Under the pieces are notes generated by a model. It saw only the letters and a program-made list of their open reading frames with translations, was not told the DNA's origin and searched no databases. The position numbers and the translations under genes are program-made. A DNA stretch of 64,000 nt from [Clostridium] clostridioforme AGR2157 (GTDB lineage: Bacteria; Bacillota; Clostridia; Lachnospirales; Lachnospiraceae), in contig NZ_AUJR01000006.1 in the NCBI RefSeq assembly GCF_000424325.1, forward strand, positions 62,001-126,000. Direction: 5' to 3'. Shown piece after piece: positions 59,395-64,000 of this stretch (the first letter of the stretch is position 1; every line of letters begins with the position of its first letter).

Positions 59395-61296
59395 ATGGTT
59401 ACAGTGCGGATGTTTATTCCATATATGAATATGAAGAGCAGGTTCGAGGCGGCGGTGAGCCGTCTGGAGCCTCAGGATGATGTCAGGGTGGAGCTGCTTC
59501 ACGTATTCGGCACCCCGGAATCCCTGTCGCGGTACGGGGACGCCGACATTTTAGTGGCCAGGGGCATGACCTATGACCGTCTCAGGTATCTGTTTCCGGA
59601 GAAGCATGTGGTGGAGATACAGCTCTCCAGCTTTGATATACTGAAAGCCCTGATTTGCGCCAGACAGGAGTTCCATCCTAAGAAGATAGCTCTCTGTGTG
59701 CGGTATATGGATGAGAGCGCTGTGTCCGAGCTGGAGAAATTGTGCCAGGCGGAGATTGCGTATTATACGGTCCATGACGAGGCATCCACCCTGGAGGCCA
59801 TCCACAGGGCCAAGGCAGGCGGCGCCGACGTGTTCGTGGGAGCCGGAACCATGTGCGGACTGTGCGATAAGGAGGCATTGAACCGGGTCCATATCCACAC
59901 AAAGGATATAGCCATAGAGCAGGCCCTGAAGCAGGCCATGGATGCGGCCAGGACCATCAATATGGAGCGGGCCAGGTCCAAGATGACCAGCACCATTCTC
60001 AACACCAGTGCCGATGCCCTGATTGCTGTAAACGGCAGCGGGCTGATTCAGGCGTTGAACAACCAGGCATACCGTACCTTTCAGCTTTCCTCCCAGGCTG
60101 ACTTCACAGGCCGTCCCGTGGAGGAGGTCTGCCCTGCCCTTAAATGGAAGGATGTGGTGGAGACTGGACGGGAACGGGAGGAGGTTATCCAGTGGAAGGA
60201 CAGGAAACTGTACACTGAATACCGGCCCGTACTGGTGGACAAGATGGGAAAGGGCGCCATCATTGTTGCCCGCTACACCGAGCAGATTATTGAGGCAGAG
60301 ACTAAAATCCGGCAGAGCCTTGCGAAACAGGGACTTACGGCCAAGTATTCCTTTGACGACATCATTGGAAGCAGCCTTGCCATCCGGGAGAATATCCTTA
60401 TGGCAAAGCGTTACAGCCGGGTGGATTCCAATGTGCTGATTGTGGGAGAGACAGGAACCGGCAAAGAGCTTTTCGCTCACAGCATCCACCGGGAGAGCAG
60501 GCGCAGCGCGGAACCTTTTGTGGCGTTAAACTGTGCCGCCCTGCCTGAAAACCTGCTGGAGAGCGAGCTCTTTGGATACGAACCCGGCGCGTTTTCCGGG
60601 GCGTCTAAAAACGGTAAGACGGGCCTGTTTGAACTGGCCCATAAGGGAACCATTTTTCTGGATGAAATCGGGGAGATTCCCATATCTCTCCAGGCAAAGC
60701 TGCTGAGGGTGCTTCAGGAAAGGGAAATCCGCCGCATCGGCAGCAACCGGGTACAGCCGGTGGATGTGCGTGTTATTTCCGCTACAAATATAAATATTGA
60801 GGAAAAAATCCGGGAAGGACAGTTCCGCGCTGACCTGTATTACCGCCTTAACCTGTTGGACATCACCATCCCGCCTCTCAGGGAACGGGGAGACGATATC
60901 CGGGAAATGGTGGATTTCTACCTGACCCGCTTTGCCTGCGAGATGGGAAAGCCTATCCCCAGGCTGTCAAGGGAGGCAGTGGATTTGATGACCCATTACG
61001 GCTGGCCCGGCAATGTGCGGGAGCTGCGCAATATCTGCGAGCGTCTGATTGTGCTGAGCGACACCACGGAAATCGGACTCAGGGAAATACAGATGCTAAA
61101 GATATTCCGGAAAAAAGAAGGCCTCTTGCCCGGCACAGAGACGCCTGTAAAGGAACAGGCCCTGCCGGAAACCGAGATTATGTATGCCAATCTGAAGCCC
61201 AGGAAGAAAAAACAGGATATAGCAAAGGAGCTGGGGGTCAGCAGGACGACCCTGTGGCGCATGGAGAAGATGGCGCGGGAACAGAAGAAACAGTGA
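59395..61296 (+). CDS. Second PrpR-type sigma-54-dependent activator
   Basis: A 633-residue paralogue of the activator at 41 kb: PrpR_N-type sensor (ILVARGMTYDRLRYLFPEKH), PAS-like domain (ALIAVNGSGLIQALN), AAA+ domain with Walker A GETGTGKELFAHSIH, Walker B GTIFLDEIGEI, and a Fis-type C-terminus (IAKELGVSRTTLWRMEKM). The sigma-54 contact loop reads GAFSGA instead of GAFTGA, a mild change that may still work. The start at 59395 is 9 bases after GAGGG; the frame is open upstream to 59350. It lies directly downstream of the transketolase operon, whose sigma-54 promoter is its likely target. Confidence 0.9.
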   Translation: MVTVRMFIPYMNMKSRFEAAVSRLEPQDDVRVELLHVFGTPESLSRYGDADILVARGMTYDRLRYLFPEKHVVEIQLSSFDILKALICARQEFHPKKIALCVRYMDESAVSELEKLCQAEIAYYTVHDEASTLEAIHRAKAGGADVFVGAGTMCGLCDKEALNRVHIHTKDIAIEQALKQAMDAARTINMERARSKMTSTILNTSADALIAVNGSGLIQALNNQAYRTFQLSSQADFTGRPVEEVCPALKWKDVVETGREREEVIQWKDRKLYTEYRPVLVDKMGKGAIIVARYTEQIIEAETKIRQSLAKQGLTAKYSFDDIIGSSLAIRENILMAKRYSRVDSNVLIVGETGTGKELFAHSIHRESRRSAEPFVALNCAALPENLLESELFGYEPGAFSGASKNGKTGLFELAHKGTIFLDEIGEIPISLQAKLLRVLQEREIRRIGSNRVQPVDVRVISATNINIEEKIREGQFRADLYYRLNLLDITIPPLRERGDDIREMVDFYLTRFACEMGKPIPRLSREAVDLMTHYGWPGNVRELRNICERLIVLSDTTEIGLREIQMLKIFRKKEGLLPGTETPVKEQALPETEIMYANLKPRKKKQDIAKELGVSRTTLWRMEKMAREQKKQ

Positions 61297-61315
61297 TGTC
61301 TGTTTATGATGTCTA

Positions 61316-61618
61316 TTGACAGAAAAACCTTTGGGAGATATGCTTACAATATCAGGAAAAACCAAAGGCAAGGCAGCGGATTATGTGATTACGGACTGCG
61401 GCACGGGCGAGGGAGCCATGCTGGCCCGCAACTCGTTCCCAGGTGTGATTTGCGGCCATGTGGAGGATGCGCTGGACGCCTATACATTTGCCCAGATTAA
61501 CGATGGGAACGTTGGCTGGGGAGGCGATCTGAACCTGGAATATATATTTGAGAAACTGTTCTGCGAGCCTTCCGGCCAGGGATATCCCAGGGAGAGGGCT
61601 GCTGGTCCAGTCCCTTAA
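61316..61618 (+). pseudogene. Unidentified gene fragment (plus strand)
   Basis: An open frame of about 100 codons. Its first ~85 look like real protein (KAADYVITDCGTGEGAMLAR, VEDALDAYTFAQINDGNVGW, LNLEYIFEKLF) but I do not recognise the family. The end (PRERAAGPVP) lies over a protein-like minus-strand remnant, so the gene seems cut off at about 61575. The only possible start near its left end is a TTG without a good ribosome site. Probably a remnant. Confidence 0.45.
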
Positions 61619-61690
61619 AGATTTCCACCAGGTCTTTTAAGGAGGTGCCGCCAATGGCCTGAATGCGTTTCTCTGCATTGATAGGAACAC
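61590..61690 (-). pseudogene. Minus-strand gene remnant
   Basis: Read on the minus strand, this stretch encodes VPINAEKRIQAIGGTSLKDL and VEIFKGLDQQ, which looks like conserved protein, but it has no start of its own and runs into non-protein-like sequence at its end. It meets the plus-strand fragment head-on. Together with that fragment it accounts for the 400-base gap 61297-61698. Parent gene not identified. Confidence 0.35.
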
Positions 61691-61698
61691 CGCTATTT

Positions 61699-62496
61699 TT
61701 ATGTCACCTTTTCATAATGAAGAATTCTCTTACGTATCTGGCTATACTTCAATATATTAGTATCCACATACTCCCAAGTATAAACTGCCGGCGTACTGTC
61801 CTCATCAAAGTTAACGCCTTTTAAAAGGAGAAATGCTTTAGGGGGAATCCCTGCTTCTCCCAGTAGCCGGTCTAACAGCTCCACATCTTTGCTGTACACC
61901 GCATTCAGCTCCACCTTTTCCCATTCCAGTTTTTTCCTGCTGGCTCTGTACATGAAGTAAAATACAGAATTAACATAGGTGTCCAGTTCATCCATGTCAA
62001 TCCCATTTAAATAGGAAAGAGGGATATAGTCCCGGGTGACGGCGCATATCTGCATGTCAGCGTAGAAAATCTTGTCACACTCAAGGGCATCCCGCCCTTC
62101 TTCCATGCCCAGATGGGAAGCCACATCCCTGTCTGCCCTGACAATCCGGTGGTTAATCATCTCCACCCTGGGCTTATATCCGCTGTTACGTATCATATCT
62201 GCAAAATGCATTACAGGATTAAAACTCACTTTTATTTCAAAAAAGCTGCTGTTTACAAAGGTTCCTTTCCCGTGTCTGCGAAATATCATGCCTTTGGCTG
62301 CCAGGTCGTCCAGGACACTGCGCAGGGTGATACGGCTGACCCCCAGCATACGGGCAAGCTCTTCCTCCCTGGGAAGCTTGCTGTTCACTGCTAAATCCAT
62401 TTGCTTGATAAAACGGAGAAGCTCCTCCTCCACCTGTACCTTCAGGTCAGTTTTCCTGACCCGTCTGGGTACGGATTCCATATAATCTTCCGCCAT
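61699..62496 (-). CDS. GntR/HutC-family regulator with UTRA domain
   Basis: A 265-residue regulator: N-terminal GntR winged helix (KLPREEELARMLGVSRITLR, then GKGTFV) and a C-terminal UTRA ligand-binding domain (about residues 100-250). The UTRA fold binds small molecules such as sugars, amino-acid derivatives or nucleoside-like compounds. The ATG at 62496 has GGGAGGG 5 bases upstream; the frame is open to 62529. It lies downstream of the NCS1 permease on the same strand and probably regulates it (inference). Confidence 0.88.
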   Translation of the reverse strand: MAEDYMESVPRRVRKTDLKVQVEEELLRFIKQMDLAVNSKLPREEELARMLGVSRITLRSVLDDLAAKGMIFRRHGKGTFVNSSFFEIKVSFNPVMHFADMIRNSGYKPRVEMINHRIVRADRDVASHLGMEEGRDALECDKIFYADMQICAVTRDYIPLSYLNGIDMDELDTYVNSVFYFMYRASRKKLEWEKVELNAVYSKDVELLDRLLGEAGIPPKAFLLLKGVNFDEDSTPAVYTWEYVDTNILKYSQIRKRILHYEKVT

Positions 62497-62606
62497 TTTT
62501 CCCTCCCATAAATGCCGCTGGCACTGCACTCCGTAAGCTTCGTGCTTACATGATGCAGTACTGGGAGCATGTTCTTAATATACTCCCGGCAAACAAATAT
62601 AAATTA

Positions 62607-62639
62607 TGCCTACCCTGTCGCTTATAGACAGGGCAGGCA
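62607..62639 (-). terminator. Terminator-like hairpin before the GntR/UTRA gene
   Basis: A 13-bp stem (62607-62619 with 62627-62639) with one G-U pair and a 7-base loop. On the minus strand it is followed by TAATTTATATTTG. It may end the permease transcript. The rest of the gap 62497-62738 shows nothing else. Confidence 0.6.
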
Positions 62640-62738
62640 CGTCCCTACAAAGGACAAATACATTATTTATATGATAACATGTTTCCCGCTTTCTTTCAAG
62701 CGGACCGAAGGTTTTAACATTTGTTCCTCAATATCTGT

Positions 62739-62903
62739 TTATGGCTGCCACTTGAAATACCCATATATCATAATAAGAATACTCACAATCAAAAGTCCAT
62801 TTCCTATATTGATAAACAGTGGATTTTCAGCCAGACATCCCATAAAGGAGCCGATACCCATAATAACTGTTCCGAATAAAGCACTGAATTTATATCTGTC
62901 CAT
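62739..62903 (-). CDS. 54-residue two-helix membrane protein
   Basis: A small protein with two hydrophobic segments (ALFGTVIMGIGSFMGCL and GLLIVSILIMIYGYFKW) separated by ENPLFIN. It starts with MDRYKFS; AAAGGGG lies 10 bases before this ATG, and another in-frame ATG is three codons earlier. The stop is TAA at 62739. It lies 17 bases after the permease gene on the same strand, so the two are probably made together; an accessory or stabilising subunit is possible (inference). No family recognised. Confidence 0.65.
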   Translation of the reverse strand: MDRYKFSALFGTVIMGIGSFMGCLAENPLFINIGNGLLIVSILIMIYGYFKWQP

Positions 62904-62920
62904 ATATACCATACCCCTTT

Positions 62921-64000
62921 CTATTCTTCTGAAGCCACACTGGTGGTTACACGCTGCTTACTTAAGGCCATAAGGACTGTATAGATAACTGAGCCCAGAA
63001 TAATTCCATTTAGGGATGGCAGGCCAAAGGGAACCATGTACACCAGGGCAATTGAGATGGCCCAGGTAATCCAGGGAACCGGATTCCATTTACAAAACTG
63101 CGCCTTGTCATATGCAGCGTAGCTGCCCTTATGTACCAGAAAATAATCTGACAGGATGATTCCTGAAAGGGGAGGTACCACGGTGCCAAGTATATCAAGG
63201 AAGGTGAACAGAAAGCCAATTTTATATGGCTCTGTCAGGGTGGCCAGTGCTGACAGCGCCAGCAGGATGGACAGCATCTTCTTGCGCTCCATCTTGAATG
63301 CATTGGAAAGATTCAGGGATGTGGAGTACAGGTTGGCTGCATTGGTGGTGAAAATGTTGGTGGTCATGAGAATCAGGCTGGGGATGACCAGGCCAAAGCC
63401 CAGAAGGATTACGGTCAGGTCACTGTTCTGCATGGAAATTGCTGCAATGGCACCGCAGACAATCATCAGGATATTGCCCCCCAGCAGTCCTGTAAGGGTG
63501 GCTGACACCGCTGCCTTGGTATCCTTGGCATAGCGCATGATGTCGGCAATACAGGTTGCAGTGGACAGGATCCAGGTGCCTATAACGGCTGTGATGCCTG
63601 TAAACAGCGGCATGTCAGTAGCCGGGACATAGGAGAACAGGGCATCCACCCCGCCTATGACTCCTAGGGAACGGATGGCAGTGGCAATGGACAGGAATAC
63701 AATGGCCGGGATGGCAATGTAACCCAGAATGGTGATGGCGCTGATTCCAAACATGGCGAATATACCCATGATAATAGCGCTGGCAGCCATGCACACTCCC
63801 TCGCCAACATGATCCAGATTGAATACCTGTGCCACGAAATGTCCATAGGTTGCTGCCTGGATGGTGTACCAGCCAAGGTTAACCACCGGCACGAAAATGG
63901 AGGCTGCCTTGGAACCGCCGGAACCAAAACTGTAGCTGGTAAGCAGTGCAAAGGTAAGGCCTGTCTTACAGGCAATGATACTGATTAACACGGCAATGAT
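62921..64000 (-). CDS. NCS1-family permease (cytosine permease-like), 5' part outside window
   Basis: About 359 residues are visible; the N-terminus lies beyond the right edge. Ten or so hydrophobic segments, with TSYSFGSGGSKAASIFVP, NLGWYTIQAATYGHFV and PPLSGIILSDYFLVHKGSYA, match the CodB/NCS1 group that imports cytosine, allantoin, hydantoins or related nitrogen compounds with H+ or Na+. Which one cannot be told. It is followed on the same strand by the 54-residue membrane protein and a GntR/UTRA regulator. Confidence 0.88.
   Translation of the reverse strand: MIAVLISIIACKTGLTFALLTSYSFGSGGSKAASIFVPVVNLGWYTIQAATYGHFVAQVFNLDHVGEGVCMAASAIIMGIFAMFGISAITILGYIAIPAIVFLSIATAIRSLGVIGGVDALFSYVPATDMPLFTGITAVIGTWILSTATCIADIMRYAKDTKAAVSATLTGLLGGNILMIVCGAIAAISMQNSDLTVILLGFGLVIPSLILMTTNIFTTNAANLYSTSLNLSNAFKMERKKMLSILLALSALATLTEPYKIGFLFTFLDILGTVVPPLSGIILSDYFLVHKGSYAAYDKAQFCKWNPVPWITWAISIALVYMVPFGLPSLNGIILGSVIYTVLMALSKQRVTTSVASEE

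Overview
The window looks like chromosome of a Gram-positive, probably Lachnospiraceae-type Clostridia (inference; the Enterocloster / Clostridium clostridioforme group would fit). The basis is strong AGGAGG ribosome sites, sigma-A promoters of TTGACA-N17-TATAAT type, lipobox lipoproteins, a SipW-type signal peptidase, a class B sortase, and many tripartite tricarboxylate (TTT) transporters with sigma-54 regulators. No rRNA, insertion sequence, phage or CRISPR array was found. Two tRNA genes are present (Gln-TTG and Arg-ACG).

Region 1 (1-13.4 kb) is a cell-surface locus. It starts with a BTAD-type regulator carrying a degenerate GGDEF-like domain. A giant secreted fibro-slime / Cna-B protein follows, then four TasA/CalY-like proteins, a SipW signal peptidase, a fifth TasA-like protein with an LPKTGD wall-sorting signal, and a class B sortase. 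Together they read as the machinery to export, mature and wall-anchor an extracellular fibre. Region 2 (13.5-28.9 kb) holds tRNA-Gln, a DmpA-type peptidase, a sigma-54-family regulator that has lost its key ATPase and sigma-54-contact motifs, and a long operon for uptake and breakdown of peptides (dipeptide ABC transporter plus M55, M42 and C26 hydrolases). A small alarmone synthetase, an RmlD-like reductase and a dicarboxylate symporter come next.

Region 3 (28.9-38.2 kb) is mostly housekeeping: tRNA-Arg, brnQ with a structured leader, recJ, an acidic lipoprotein, glyA, a CdaR-type regulator next to glycerate kinase, and an Rpn-family protein lacking its nuclease core.

Region 4 (38.2-64 kb) is a catabolic island, probably for sugar acids. 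A PrpR-type sigma-54 activator sits between two sigma-54 promoters, one for kdgT-amidohydrolase and one for pdxA2-tctBAC. A second TTT system with a 2-hydroxyacid dehydrogenase and a GntR regulator follows. A third operon, behind its own sigma-54 promoter, encodes a TIM-barrel isomerase, a racemase-fold protein with one catalytic Cys, a split transketolase, a second TIM-barrel protein and a hydroxypyruvate-reductase-like enzyme. It is closed by a second PrpR-type activator. The right edge has a decayed-gene scar, a GntR/UTRA regulator, a 54-residue membrane protein and a truncated NCS1 permease. Short tandem repeats with units of about 12-21 bp recur just after stop codons across the window.
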